Origin: Pseudomonas sp. CC120222-01a
Lineage (GTDB): Bacteria > Pseudomonadota > Gammaproteobacteria > Pseudomonadales > Pseudomonadaceae
Direction: 5' to 3'
Assembly (NCBI RefSeq): GCF_003097235.1
Contig: NZ_QEQQ01000005.1
Location: 244,113 to 308,112, forward strand
DNA: 64,000 nucleotides
The notes beneath the pieces are model-generated. The model did no database searches. It saw nothing but the letters and a program-made list of their open reading frames with translations, and had not been told where the DNA came from. Of this stretch, positions 48,467 to 57,817 are shown piece after piece (within the stretch, counting starts at the first letter, position 1; each line of letters begins with the position of its first letter). The position numbers and the translations under genes were made by a program.

Positions 48467-49405
48467 TTACCTAGGCTGACGCCGACGTCCCAACACCTTG
48501 CGCACCACATACCGCGGCCGATGCTTGGTCTCCTGGTAGACCCGCCCGACATACTCCCCCAGTATCCCGATGCCAATCAGCTGCACCCCGCCCAGGAACA
48601 GGATCGCCGTCATCATCGAGGGGTAGCCCGGCACATCATTGCCGTGCAGCATCTTGTCGATCAGCATGTACACCGCAAAGGCAAAGGCGAACAACGACAC
48701 CCCTGCTCCCACGTAGCTCCACAGCCGCAGCGGCACGGTGCTGAACGAGGTGATGCCATCCAGTGCCAGGTTCCACAAGCGCCAGAAGCTGAACTTGCTG
48801 TTGCCCGCGGCGCGCTCCGGCCGGTCGTATTCGACGATCGCGGTGCGAAAGCCCACCCACGACAGCACCCCCTTCATGAACAGCTGCTGCTCCGGCAACT
48901 GGCGGATCGCAGCCACCACCTTGCGGTCGAGCAGGCGGAAATCGCCGACGTTCTCTTCGATATGGGTCGAGGCGATACGATTGTGCAGGCGGTAGTAAAA
49001 GCGCGCACTCCAGCGCTTGAGGGGCGTATCGGCGGCTCGGCTACGGCGCTTGGCCAGTACCACGTCGGCGCCATCCCGCCACAGTGCGATCATCTGCGCG
49101 ATCACGTCGACCGGGTCTTGCAGGTCGACATCGATCGGCACCACGGCATCGCCTTCGGCATATTCGAGGCCGGCGAACAGCGCCGATTCCTTGCCGAAAT
49201 TGCGCGAAAAATTAACCACCGTGACCCACTCGTCCCGCGCCGCCAACTCGGCGCAGATGTCTTCGCTGGCATCGCTGCTGCCGTCGTTGACGAACAGGAT
49301 CTCCACCGTCACGTCCTGTAGCGTCGGTTCGCCGCGCACCGCGTCATAGAAGCGCTCCAGGGTGTCCTGCTCGTTGAACACCGGCACGATCAGGGTAATG
49401 TTCAT
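48467..49405 (-). CDS. GtrB-like bactoprenol-phosphate glycosyltransferase
   Basis: A 312-residue family-2 glycosyltransferase: N-terminal PVFNEQDTL and VNDGSSD (39-45), DVDLQDP (92-98) for metal and nucleotide-sugar binding, and two C-terminal membrane helices (about 228-290). It loads a sugar onto undecaprenyl phosphate at the inner membrane. Last of three overlapping genes; start overlaps the GtrA stop (ATGA). Confidence 0.9.
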   Translation of the reverse strand: MNITLIVPVFNEQDTLERFYDAVRGEPTLQDVTVEILFVNDGSSDASEDICAELAARDEWVTVVNFSRNFGKESALFAGLEYAEGDAVVPIDVDLQDPVDVIAQMIALWRDGADVVLAKRRSRAADTPLKRWSARFYYRLHNRIASTHIEENVGDFRLLDRKVVAAIRQLPEQQLFMKGVLSWVGFRTAIVEYDRPERAAGNSKFSFWRLWNLALDGITSFSTVPLRLWSYVGAGVSLFAFAFAVYMLIDKMLHGNDVPGYPSMMTAILFLGGVQLIGIGILGEYVGRVYQETKHRPRYVVRKVLGRRRQPR

Positions 49406-49770
49406 GAGCCCCTCCGTTTGAACACAACGGTGTGCGAAAAGCAGTAGCCCGCAACCAGGCTGGTTGCCGAGAAAGTCAGCAAGGTCAGCCAGGGCGACAG
49501 GCCCGCCAGGTCAGACAGCGCTCCCAGCCCCAGGCTGAGGCAGCCCATGCCAAGCAGGAACAGCAGGTAGCGCTTGCCGGTCGGCCTGACCGCGAAGGTG
49601 TAGCGGGCGTTAAGTTGGTAGGACACGGTAGCAGCCACGGCAAAGGCCAGCAGGTTGCTCGGTGCCTGCTTCAGGCCCAGCGCCAGGTGCAGGCCGAAGA
49701 ACACCAGCCAGTGCACCAGCGTGTTGCCGATGCCGACCAGGCCGTAGCGGGCAAAATGGTGCCAGGTCAC
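49402..49770 (-). CDS. GtrA-family flippase-like membrane protein
   Basis: A 122-residue protein with four hydrophobic segments, starting at a GTG (49770) as MTWHHFARYGLVGIGNTLVHW, the classical GtrA motif. Thought to flip bactoprenyl-phospho-sugar across the membrane. Overlaps both neighbours by four bases. Confidence 0.9.
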   Translation of the reverse strand: MTWHHFARYGLVGIGNTLVHWLVFFGLHLALGLKQAPSNLLAFAVAATVSYQLNARYTFAVRPTGKRYLLFLLGMGCLSLGLGALSDLAGLSPWLTLLTFSATSLVAGYCFSHTVVFKRRGS

Positions 49771-51260
49771 TGGCCATATCCTTCTGGCGGCTTGACCAGC
49801 ACGTAGGCGTCGTCGCCGACCCGGTGGATGTCATAGAAGCGGTTCGACACCTGCGGCGTCGGGCTGGCCGCCAGCACCTGCTGCCGGCCCAGCGGTGGTG
49901 GCTGGTAGAACGTGTGCAGTTCGTCGATGCCCACGCGGGGCAGCATCTCGGGCAGCACCAGGTAGTTGTAGGCGTGGACCTTCGCCATGGCCGGCATGGC
50001 CTGCAAGGTGCCCGCCGCCGCTGGAATCCAGGGGCGCTTCAACCAGTAGCCGAGCACGTAGTAATGCTCTGCCTTGCCAAGCGACAGCAGATCATGGGCC
50101 AGCATCTGCGCGATGGACTGATGCAACGCTTTCTGCAAGACCAGCACCCGGCCATAGGCGAACGAGAACGCCAGCATGAACAGCAAGGGCGTGACCAGCG
50201 CCAGCAAACGCAAGCGTGACCAACTGGCCAGTGCCCGGTGAACCAGGACATACAACAGCATCAGCAGGATACCCAGCCCCATCAACACCCGCACCGACTG
50301 CTCGAACTCCGCCAGCAACAAGATGAAGCCAGGGACACACAGGACAACCAGCACAATCGCCGCCAGCAAGACCGTCATCAAACCCAGCCGCTCGCCCACA
50401 GCGGCCTGACGTTGCCACACTCGCTGCAACTCACGCAGCAATGCCAACGCGGTGCAGAGCAGCAGGAGCGCGAACAGCCAGGCATTACCGGGGGTGATCA
50501 GCAAGCTGACGACCTCGGCCGTGGTCCTCAGTCGCGCCAATATCTCGGCCAGCCATCGCCCATCCAGCGGCAACAAGCCGCCGCGCGTCGAGGTCACCAG
50601 CCAGGCACTGCTGGCGTAGTACAGCAAAACGCCCAGCAGAAGCTGCCCCGCACGTGCCATAGCCAGCCGACAGACCACTGCACCCCGGTCACCCTCGATC
50701 ACTCGGCGCATCACCTCCAGCGCACAGAGCCCGGCAAACACGTTGACGCTGGGTTGATAGAGCGCAGCGCCGACAGTCACTAGCAACACCCCGCACAACC
50801 CGCCTCGCAAGTGCTGCGTGCCCAGTGTGATGGCCCAGACAACCGCTGCCATGGACAACGCCATGCTGGCGCCGTCGTACTGGTAGGAAAGGTTCTGCAG
50901 GAAGTACGGTTGGAACCACAAGGGCAACACCAACAGCACGCTGCTCAGGCTCGGTGTCTCGAACCAGTAGCGCAGCAAACGCACCAGCGCGTACCCGGTT
51001 ACCAGCACCGCCAACAGCAGCGGTAACGGGTAGAGGTTCACGGCAGCGGGGGCGAAACTGAGTGCGGCGTAGAAGGCGACCATCAACGGCCGCCCTACGT
51101 CCATCCAGTCATTGCGCGCCAGATGCTCACGGGCGTAGTCGTCGAGAAACGGCATGTCGGCCATCAGCAACGGCAGGACATGCAGCAGCAACGCCGCGCA
51201 GCAGAGCAGCCACAGTTGTACAGGCGTAAGTGGCTTGTCCCATGACGGCGGTGGCGGCAT
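49767..51260 (-). CDS. GtrC-like polytopic glucosyltransferase
   Basis: A 497-residue inner-membrane protein with about 11 hydrophobic segments and the early acidic motif PFLDDYAREHLARND, typical of GT-C-fold glucosyltransferases that transfer a sugar from the lipid carrier to surface glycans. First gene of the operon GtrC-GtrA-GtrB. In phages and Shigella such sets change O-antigen; here they modify an unknown glycan (inference). GtrC proteins are the variable, specificity-determining member. Confidence 0.85.
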   Translation of the reverse strand: MPPPPSWDKPLTPVQLWLLCCAALLLHVLPLLMADMPFLDDYAREHLARNDWMDVGRPLMVAFYAALSFAPAAVNLYPLPLLLAVLVTGYALVRLLRYWFETPSLSSVLLVLPLWFQPYFLQNLSYQYDGASMALSMAAVVWAITLGTQHLRGGLCGVLLVTVGAALYQPSVNVFAGLCALEVMRRVIEGDRGAVVCRLAMARAGQLLLGVLLYYASSAWLVTSTRGGLLPLDGRWLAEILARLRTTAEVVSLLITPGNAWLFALLLLCTALALLRELQRVWQRQAAVGERLGLMTVLLAAIVLVVLCVPGFILLLAEFEQSVRVLMGLGILLMLLYVLVHRALASWSRLRLLALVTPLLFMLAFSFAYGRVLVLQKALHQSIAQMLAHDLLSLGKAEHYYVLGYWLKRPWIPAAAGTLQAMPAMAKVHAYNYLVLPEMLPRVGIDELHTFYQPPPLGRQQVLAASPTPQVSNRFYDIHRVGDDAYVLVKPPEGYGQ

Positions 51261-51337
51261 CTCCCTTCCCCGGATAAAGACTTCCGCAGAAGAGTCTAGC
51301 CAGCCACCAACGCCCTACCCGGCATTTTTTGGCAGCC

Positions 51338-52231
51338 TCAAGCCATGGCGGCAGCCGGCTTGGGCCGAGGCTTGCGGAACACCAGCACATTGCCCGCCAT
51401 CACCGCCACCAGGCCCAGCAGCGCCGGTGTCGTCCACTGGTAGCCTTCGGCAAACGCCGACACGTTCAGCGCCACCAGCGGGAACAGCACGGTGCAATAG
51501 GCCGCCCGCTCCGGCCCCATGCGCCCGACCAGGGTCAGGTAGGCGGTGAAACCGATCACCGAGCCAGGGATGACCAGGTACAGCAGCGAACCGATGTAGC
51601 GGGTGTTCCATTCCATGGCGAAGGGGATGCCGCTGACCAGGCAATACATGGCCAGCATCGACGCGCCATAGACCATGCCCCAGGCATTGGTGGTCATCGG
51701 TTTGAGCCCGGCCTTCTGCTGCATGCTGGAGAGCATGTTGCCGGCCGAAAAACACAATGTGCCAAGCAGTGCCAGGCCCAGGCCGTACAGGGTTTCGCGG
51801 CTGGCCGTGTGGTGCGAAAGCTCGGGCCAGAACAGCAGGCCCAGGCCGAGCAAGCCCAACGCACCGCCTCCGAGGACATTGCTGGCGATCTTCTGGCTGA
51901 AGAAGATCCGGGCGTTAAGGGCATTCCACAAGGTGGCTGTGGAGAACACCACGGCGATCAGGCCGCTGGCGATCCATTGGCTGGCGGTGAGGAAGCACAT
52001 GAAGTTGACGCAGAACAGGCAGAAACCCTGCGCCAGGCAGATCAGGTGGCCACGCCGGTTCATCGGCTGCAGGCGGCGGGTGAGCAGGAGAATGGCGAAC
52101 AGGATCAGGCCGGCCAGGGCGAAGCGGTAGACGATCGACACCGGGATGGCGACCACGCCAAGTTGCAGTTTCAGGGCGATCCAGGTGGTGCCCCAGATCA
52201 GGACGGTGAGCAGGTACAGGGACAGGTTCAT
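51338..52231 (-). CDS. EamA/DMT-family transporter
   Basis: A 297-residue inner-membrane exporter with ten hydrophobic segments arranged as two EamA repeats (first starts MNLSLYLLTVLIWGTTW; second around residue 155). Substrate, probably an amino acid or metabolite, unknown. Divergent from an AraC-family gene 147 bases away that may control it. Confidence 0.9.
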   Translation of the reverse strand: MNLSLYLLTVLIWGTTWIALKLQLGVVAIPVSIVYRFALAGLILFAILLLTRRLQPMNRRGHLICLAQGFCLFCVNFMCFLTASQWIASGLIAVVFSTATLWNALNARIFFSQKIASNVLGGGALGLLGLGLLFWPELSHHTASRETLYGLGLALLGTLCFSAGNMLSSMQQKAGLKPMTTNAWGMVYGASMLAMYCLVSGIPFAMEWNTRYIGSLLYLVIPGSVIGFTAYLTLVGRMGPERAAYCTVLFPLVALNVSAFAEGYQWTTPALLGLVAVMAGNVLVFRKPRPKPAAAMA

Positions 52232-52378
52232 GGCGGCGGTTCCTTGGGCCTTTCAGATTCAACGCCATCAGTGTTCTCCCTGGCCACCGCCATGCGCTTG
52301 CACAAACTTGCGCTTTTCGCCCACAGGTGGCTGCCAGGGAAACCTTGGCGCAGTAGGATGAGCCCAGAGGAGCCGCCC

Positions 52379-53254
52379 ATGACCCCACTCACCCAGCTGC
52401 AAGTGTTCAACGCCATGCACGCCTCGCCCAACGCCCGGCTGGAGCTGAGCGCGCATCTGGGCGACGGGCTGGCGGCGGCGTTATGGAGCAACCGCGATGA
52501 CGCCCGCGACTACCAGGCGCCGAGCCATCACACGCTGTCGTGCTACATCGCCGATGGCACCGGTACCTTCCGCCGCCAGCGCCCGGCCGACAAGGGTGCG
52601 CCAAACAAGCTGTGCATCATGCCGGCTGGGCACGAGTCGAACTGGGTGGTGAACGGTGCGATTCGCCTGGCCCACCTGTACATCAGCGAAGCGCAGTTCG
52701 CCCTGGGTTGCGTGCGCTTGCTCGACCGCGAGCCACGCGAACTGCAGTTGCAGGAGGCGACCTTCCTCGATGACCCGCAGCAATCCGTGCGTTTTCGACA
52801 GCTGATCAGCCTGGACTGGGATGAGCCCGCTGAACGGTTGCTGGCCAGCAGCCTGGCCCACGAGATCGTCGACCATGCCGTGCTCAGCCAGGTTGGTCTG
52901 CGCCAGGGGTTGCGCCTGAAAGGCGGGTTGGCGCCAAGCTTGCGCCGGCAACTGGTGGAATACATCGAGGCGCACCTCGACCAGCCGATTACCCTGGGTG
53001 AACTGGCACTGCGCTGCAACCTGTCCGAATATCACTTCGCGCGGATGTTCCGCACCAGTTTCGGCTTGCCGCCGCATCAGTATCTGCTGGCCCGGCGCCT
53101 GCACCGGGCTTGCCAGCTGCTGCGCCTGGGCGAGCTGCCCCTGGGCCAGGTGGCGCTGCTGTGCGGGTTTGCCAGTGCCAGCCATTTCAGCAACCGCTTC
53201 CGCCAGGCGTTCGGTGCAACCCCTGGCGAGTACCGTATGGCCATTCGCGGCTAA
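52379..53254 (+). CDS. AraC-family transcriptional regulator
   Basis: A 291-residue regulator with an N-terminal sensing domain and a C-terminal AraC DNA-binding domain (about 190-288: LGELALRCNLSEYHFARMF and VALLCGFASASHFSNRFRQ). ATG 52379 follows AGAGGAG with a good spacing; longer frames upstream overlap the EamA gene. Its last codons and TAA stop lie inside a REP element (53244-53326), so the C-terminal Arg-Gly come from repeat sequence. Confidence 0.88.
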   Translation: MTPLTQLQVFNAMHASPNARLELSAHLGDGLAAALWSNRDDARDYQAPSHHTLSCYIADGTGTFRRQRPADKGAPNKLCIMPAGHESNWVVNGAIRLAHLYISEAQFALGCVRLLDREPRELQLQEATFLDDPQQSVRFRQLISLDWDEPAERLLASSLAHEIVDHAVLSQVGLRQGLRLKGGLAPSLRRQLVEYIEAHLDQPITLGELALRCNLSEYHFARMFRTSFGLPPHQYLLARRLHRACQLLRLGELPLGQVALLCGFASASHFSNRFRQAFGATPGEYRMAIRG

Positions 53255-53326
53255 AGCCGCTCCCACAGGTCACTGCACAGTTTTCAAAACCTGTGATATC
53301 CCTGTGGGAGCGGCTTTAGCCGCGAA
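53244..53326. repeat. REP pair overlapping the AraC gene stop codon
   Basis: Facing copies TTCGCGGCTAAAGCCGCTCC and GGAGCGGCTTTAGCCGCGAA. The first contains the TAA stop (53252-53254) of the AraC-family gene. The core GGCTAAAGCC differs from the other REPs (GGCAAGCC), but the flanks are the same. Lies between convergent AraC and siderophore receptor genes. Confidence 0.88.
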
Positions 53327-53351
53327 GAGGCCGGCACAGGCGGCACAAGGC

Positions 53352-55742
53352 TCAGAACTCGAATGTGCTGGACAGGCTCACCTGCCGTGCATCACCAATC
53401 GCCACGAAATACTGGTTCACCGCCGAGCTGTAGTAGACCTTGTCGAACAGGTTCTTCACGTTCAACTGCAAGCGCACATTGTGCTCGTCGAGCTTGGTCT
53501 CGTAGGTGGCGAACGCATCGGCCACGGTGTAGCTCGGCAGGTCGAAGGTATTGGTCGAGCTCCCCGGCCGCTCGCCTACATAGCGCGCCCCGGCGCCGAA
53601 ACGCAGGCGATCCCCGCCGAACAGGCTGCCGAAGTCATACACCGCCGACAGCGAACCGGTGTGCCGGGCCACGTTCTGCAGGCGGTTGCCCTCGAGGTCG
53701 GGATCCTTGGTCACCTTGGCATCGGTATAGGCGTAGCTGCCGATCAGGCTCCAGCGCTCGCTCAACTGCCCGGTCAGGTCGAGTTCGACACCCCGCGAGC
53801 TGACTTCCCCTGCGTTGCTGTAGACCGTCTCGCCAGTGCCACTGTCGAAGTTGGCGACCAACACGTTGCGCTTGGTGATATCGAACAGTGCCAGGGTACC
53901 GGTAAGGCTGCCCGGCATATCGAGCTTGGCCCCCAGCTCCCAAGACTTGCCCTCCTCCGGCGCCACCGACGAATCCAGCACCACGCCGCCGGTCAGCGGG
54001 GCAATGCTGGAGTTGGGCTTGAACGACTCGCTGTAGCTGCCATAGAACGACAGCTGGTCATCGACCTTGTAGACGATGCCCGCATGGGGCACCCAGGCTT
54101 GGCCGTTGCTGTCGGTATTGGCCTTGAACGGGCGGCCGCGGCCGGCGTACTGGTCGTATTGCTGGTAACGCGCGCCAGCGACCAGGATCCAGTGCTCGTC
54201 CAGGTGCAACGCATCCTGCACGAACAAGGCGTCGGTGCGCAGCTTGTCGGTCTGGTCGCTGTCGCTGGCGCGCACCGTGGTGCCCTCCACTTCCTGGCCG
54301 TAGACCGGGTTGACGTAGCTGAAGGTGGATTGAGCGGTCTGACGGATCAGGTCGCCGCGAAAGATCTTGCGGTCTTCGTGGTCGATGCCGAACAGCAGGT
54401 CGTTCTGCAGGCCGGCCAGCTCGACATTGCCATTGAGGCTCAAGGTGGCGAACTGGTCGCGGCTCATGGCGTTGTGGGTGCCGTCGATGCTGCGCGTCAG
54501 CGTGCCCTTGGCCTCATTCACGCCGGTCACGCGAACCTGGCTGGCATCGTAGGTCTCGCGGTTGAAGCTATAGCCAAAGTGCAACTTCCAGTCGTCCGCC
54601 AACTGGTGGTCGACCTCCAGGCGGTACAGGTCGGAGCGCCCTTCCATGTCATTGAACGGTTCGTCCAGGCGGCGGGTGGCCGGAATATCCAGCGGGTGGC
54701 CGTTACTGCCGAATGCCGTGCCGCGGTCGAATGGGTAGAGAAATTCCCGGTGCTCATAGGCCAGCACCACCTGGGTGTCCTCGCCGAGCCAGGCCAGCGA
54801 CGGCGCCACCAGCGACTCACGGTGCACGCCGAAGTTGCGCCAGTAGTCCTCATCCTCGTGATCGACGATCAGGCGGTAGGCGAAGTTGCTGTCGCCCAGC
54901 GCACCGGTGCTGTCGAAACCACCGCCGCTGCCGTTCTTGCCGCTCCCGTAGGTGGAACCACGCACGGTCAGGGCGTTGTACTGCTGCAGTTGCGGGCGCT
55001 TGCTGACCACGTTGATCACCCCGCCCGGGTCCTGGATGCCGTACAGCAGCGAGGCCGGGCCCTTGAGCACTTCGACCCGCTCGGTGCTGGCGTTCAGGCT
55101 GCGGCCCTGCACCAGCGGCATGCCGTCACGCATGATCGAGCCGTCGCGGTTGTCACCGAAGCCACGTTTCATCACCGTGTCGGAGGTACCACCGAAGTTG
55201 TTGCCCTGGGTGATGCCGCTGACGTTGGCGAGGGCGTCGTCGAGATTGCGCGGGGCCTGGTCGCGGATGACCTGGGCCGGCACCACGTTGATCGCCTGGG
55301 GGATGTCCTGGGACGGGCCCTGGCCACGCATGATCGAGGCACTGGCGGGTGGCTGATAGCTGTAGCTGTCCATTTGCGAGGTCACCGTGGTGGCCTGCAG
55401 GTTGAGGGCGCCCGAGGTATCCACAGGTTCGAGGGTCAGAGTGCGTGCGTCGAGGCGGCGCCAGGTCAGGCCGCTGTTGCCCAGCAGCTGTTGCAGGGCC
55501 TCTTCGGCACTGAACGAGCCGTTGACGGCCGGGGCCTGCACGCCGGGCAGTTCGAGGGTGTAGACCACGCTCTGGCCAGTGGCACGGCTGAACGCGTTGA
55601 GGGCTTGAGCCAGCGGCTGGCTGGGCTGGGCGAAGCTGTGCAGCTGGCGTTGCTCGGCGGCCATGAGGCCAGGGGCAGCAGTGATGGCCGAGCACGCAGA
55701 AAGGCCGAGCCAGAGGGGAACGCAACGCGGAGAGAACTTCAT
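53352..55742 (-). CDS. TonB-dependent siderophore receptor with N-terminal signalling domain
   Basis: A 796-residue outer-membrane receptor: signal peptide (about 1-29), STN signalling domain (about 35-108, starting RQLHSFAQPSQPLAQALNAF), plug (QIPQAINVVPAQVIRDQ; VEVLKGPASLLYGIQDPGG) and 22-strand barrel ending SLSSTFEF with a terminal Phe. The STN domain should talk to the FecR-like protein encoded just upstream (215 bases). Ligand, a hydroxamate or other siderophore, cannot be told from sequence by eye. Confidence 0.92.
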   Translation of the reverse strand: MKFSPRCVPLWLGLSACSAITAAPGLMAAEQRQLHSFAQPSQPLAQALNAFSRATGQSVVYTLELPGVQAPAVNGSFSAEEALQQLLGNSGLTWRRLDARTLTLEPVDTSGALNLQATTVTSQMDSYSYQPPASASIMRGQGPSQDIPQAINVVPAQVIRDQAPRNLDDALANVSGITQGNNFGGTSDTVMKRGFGDNRDGSIMRDGMPLVQGRSLNASTERVEVLKGPASLLYGIQDPGGVINVVSKRPQLQQYNALTVRGSTYGSGKNGSGGGFDSTGALGDSNFAYRLIVDHEDEDYWRNFGVHRESLVAPSLAWLGEDTQVVLAYEHREFLYPFDRGTAFGSNGHPLDIPATRRLDEPFNDMEGRSDLYRLEVDHQLADDWKLHFGYSFNRETYDASQVRVTGVNEAKGTLTRSIDGTHNAMSRDQFATLSLNGNVELAGLQNDLLFGIDHEDRKIFRGDLIRQTAQSTFSYVNPVYGQEVEGTTVRASDSDQTDKLRTDALFVQDALHLDEHWILVAGARYQQYDQYAGRGRPFKANTDSNGQAWVPHAGIVYKVDDQLSFYGSYSESFKPNSSIAPLTGGVVLDSSVAPEEGKSWELGAKLDMPGSLTGTLALFDITKRNVLVANFDSGTGETVYSNAGEVSSRGVELDLTGQLSERWSLIGSYAYTDAKVTKDPDLEGNRLQNVARHTGSLSAVYDFGSLFGGDRLRFGAGARYVGERPGSSTNTFDLPSYTVADAFATYETKLDEHNVRLQLNVKNLFDKVYYSSAVNQYFVAIGDARQVSLSSTFEF

Positions 55743-55844
55743 GGACGCTGACCTGTGAGAGGGTTATTACTGCGAATGAATCGCACTTCCACTCATTACA
55801 CGGATGCCAACTCCTGTTACCTCACCCGCTTATGACAATTTTTT

Positions 55845-55954
55845 CCTGCACCGGCCTCTGCGCGGGCAAGCCCGCGCCCACAGATACTGCGCACAGTTAG
55901 AAGCTTTCGGTAATCCTGTGGGAGCGGGCTTGCCCGCGAAGAGGCCGGTGCAGG
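55845..55954. repeat. REP pair between fecR-like and receptor genes
   Basis: Facing copies of GCGGGCAAGCCCGC with outer arms CCTGCACCGGCCTC and GAGGCCGGTGCAGG. It lies between two same-strand genes, just after the FecR-like stop (55958), and could separate the sigma/anti-sigma transcript from the receptor transcript, which needs its own sigma-dependent promoter. Confidence 0.85.
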
Positions 55955-55957
55955 CAA

Positions 55958-56938
55958 CTAGCGAATGACGGTCAAGCGCCCGAGCAAGGTCTGCCGAGAA
56001 AACCCGAGCACCTTGCCCAGCGAGTCCAGTGCTGCCAAAGGCTCATCTGCAGGGAAGCTGCCGCTGACCTTGCGCCGCCCCAACTCGCCGTCGAGCAACA
56101 CGATGCGGCCGGGGTAGTAGCGGCCCAGGTCTGCCACCACCTGCGCCAGCGGCACCTGGTAATAGTTCAGCCAACCTTGGCGCCAGGCCAGGCGGCTGTC
56201 GCTGTCTACGCTCGCCAGCTCACCTGCTTGCCCGTCGGCATAGGCCAGCTGCTGGTTGGCCGTCAGTACCTGGCCGGCCTGCCCCGTTGCCGGGATAACC
56301 GCCACGCGCCCGCTGCGCACTGTGACCTGCGCGCCCTGCCCCTGGTCGCGTACTTCGAACTGCGTGCCCAGTACCCGTACCTCGCCGCCAGCAGCCTCCA
56401 CCACGAATGGCTGCCCGGTATGGGTAACCTGGAAAAACGCTGCGCCATGCAACAGACGCACACGGCGCTCGCCTTGCTGGAACTCGACGGCGATGGCGCT
56501 GCCCGCATCCAGGGTCACCTGTGACTGGTCCGCCAGGGTCACCAGGCGAATCGCATCACTGCTGCTGAAATCGGCCTGCAGATTGAGCAGCCAGTCACTC
56601 GGCCGCCAGCCACCCGCCATGCTGACAGCCAGCACCAGGCACGCCGCGGCCAATGCCATGCCGGCGCGCCGCCAATGCCCTTTGGCAGGCGGCTTGGCCA
56701 TGGCCTCCAGGTAGCGCTGCAAATCTGCCTGTTCTTCCTCGGCCAAACGCGCTGCCGGCGCTTCGCTGAGCTGCCACAGCAACTGGGCCTCGGCGTAGGC
56801 TTCGCGATGCTTTGGGTCTTCGAGCAACCAGCGCTTGAAATCCGCGCTGCTGGCCGCTGCCGGCTGTTCGTTGATGCGGATCAGCCACTGCAAGGCAGCC
56901 TCGGACTGGGCAGCGGTGATCAGGTCTGGTTGGCTCAT
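55958..56938 (-). CDS. FecR-family anti-sigma regulator
   Basis: A 326-residue inner-membrane protein: N-terminal DUF4880 sigma-binding region with ALQWLIRINEQ and DFKRWLLEDPKHREAYAEA, one membrane helix (about 92-110), and a periplasmic FecR domain (about 125-235) followed by a short STN-like end. It conveys receptor occupancy to the ECF sigma factor, with which it overlaps by four bases. Start MSQPDLITAA at 56938 gives typical length. Confidence 0.92.
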   Translation of the reverse strand: MSQPDLITAAQSEAALQWLIRINEQPAAASSADFKRWLLEDPKHREAYAEAQLLWQLSEAPAARLAEEEQADLQRYLEAMAKPPAKGHWRRAGMALAAACLVLAVSMAGGWRPSDWLLNLQADFSSSDAIRLVTLADQSQVTLDAGSAIAVEFQQGERRVRLLHGAAFFQVTHTGQPFVVEAAGGEVRVLGTQFEVRDQGQGAQVTVRSGRVAVIPATGQAGQVLTANQQLAYADGQAGELASVDSDSRLAWRQGWLNYYQVPLAQVVADLGRYYPGRIVLLDGELGRRKVSGSFPADEPLAALDSLGKVLGFSRQTLLGRLTVIR

Positions 56939-57486
56939 CGGCGGGCGCTCCCAGGCCTGCGAGTGAAGGTCGCGGGCTCGGCAACACTGGCCTTGCACGC
57001 TTCGAGGGCGCGCATCATATGCTTTTCCACGCTGCTCTGGGAAAGCTGCATGGCCTTGGCGATCTCGCCGTACGTGCAGCCGTGGACGCGATTGAGCAGA
57101 AAGATCTGCCGGGTACGTTCAGGCAGCGCTCGCAGGGCGGCTTCCACGCGCTGCAGGTCATGATCGACCTCGACAGCCTGCTCCGGCGTCTGGGCCAGAT
57201 TGGCGTCATCCAGCGGCAGCGATGCCTCAGCGACGCGTTCGCGGCTGCCTTCACTGCGCAGGTGGTCGATGGCCAGGTTACCGGCGCAGCGCAACAGGTA
57301 GGTGTCGAGCGCTTCGACCTTGACCTCGGGCCGCCGCCAGAAGCGCAGGAACAGCTCCTGTACCAGATCGGACGCTGTGGCGCGGCAGCCCACCCGGCGA
57401 CTGACCAGCGCCTCCATGCGCGCGCGCTGGGCCAGGAACACCTCGACGAAGCGCGCGCGGGTGCCGTCGCTCTCGGTTTCGCTCAA
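56935..57486 (-). CDS. ECF sigma factor, iron-starvation (FecI-like) type
   Basis: A 183-residue sigma-70 region 2/region 4 protein: ATASDLVQELFLRFWRRPEV and LRCAGNLAIDHLR in region 2; LPERTRQIFLLNRVHGCTYGEIAKAMQLSQSSVEKHMM in region 4. It should drive the receptor gene. No ATG lies in a fitting place; I take TTG 57486 (LSETESDG), with another TTG at 57501. Both overlap or abut the DUF3325 stop at 57491-57493, so translation is probably coupled. Start is uncertain. Confidence 0.85.
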   Translation of the reverse strand: MSETESDGTRARFVEVFLAQRARMEALVSRRVGCRATASDLVQELFLRFWRRPEVKVEALDTYLLRCAGNLAIDHLRSEGSRERVAEASLPLDDANLAQTPEQAVEVDHDLQRVEAALRALPERTRQIFLLNRVHGCTYGEIAKAMQLSQSSVEKHMMRALEACKASVAEPATFTRRPGSARR

Positions 57487-57490
57487 GGCA

Positions 57491-57817
57491 TCACCCGGCA
57501 AACATGGCCAACAGCGGGCCCAGCACCAGGCTGACAGCAGCCAGGCCCAGCAGCGCACGTGGCAGGTAGGGCAAGCCGAACACCCACAGGGTGGCACCGG
57601 CCATCAACAGCGCGAGCCACTCCACCAGACCGTGAGCCCAGCCACGCCAGTGAACGCAGAGGAACAGCGACAAAGTCAGCAACAGCCAGCCCGCGACGCG
57701 CAATGCACGCAACTGACCGGGGCCGGGCTTGCGCTTGAGCAGCTCGCTGAAGTGTTTGTCCATCGCCAGGCACAATGCGGCGAAGCCGGCGTATTCGATC
57801 AGGGCAATGCTCAGCAT
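57491..57817 (-). CDS. DUF3325 small membrane protein
   Basis: A 108-residue protein with three hydrophobic segments beginning MLSIALIEYAGFAALCLAMDK. DUF3325 genes accompany PepSY and DUF3649 genes in siderophore loci, where they are thought to form an inner-membrane complex for iron release. The start overlaps the PepSY stop (ATGA). Confidence 0.85.
   Translation of the reverse strand: MLSIALIEYAGFAALCLAMDKHFSELLKRKPGPGQLRALRVAGWLLLTLSLFLCVHWRGWAHGLVEWLALLMAGATLWVFGLPYLPRALLGLAAVSLVLGPLLAMFAG

Noticed and set aside
51329..52378. Upstream in-frame extension of the AraC-family gene
   Set aside because: It runs antisense through the EamA transporter gene; the ATG at 52379 has a good ribosome site and gives the normal regulator length.
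52998..55751. A very long open frame on the plus strand opposite the siderophore receptor
   Set aside because: It mirrors the receptor gene on the other strand, has no recognisable domain, and arises from the high-G+C codon pattern. The minus-strand receptor has all family motifs.
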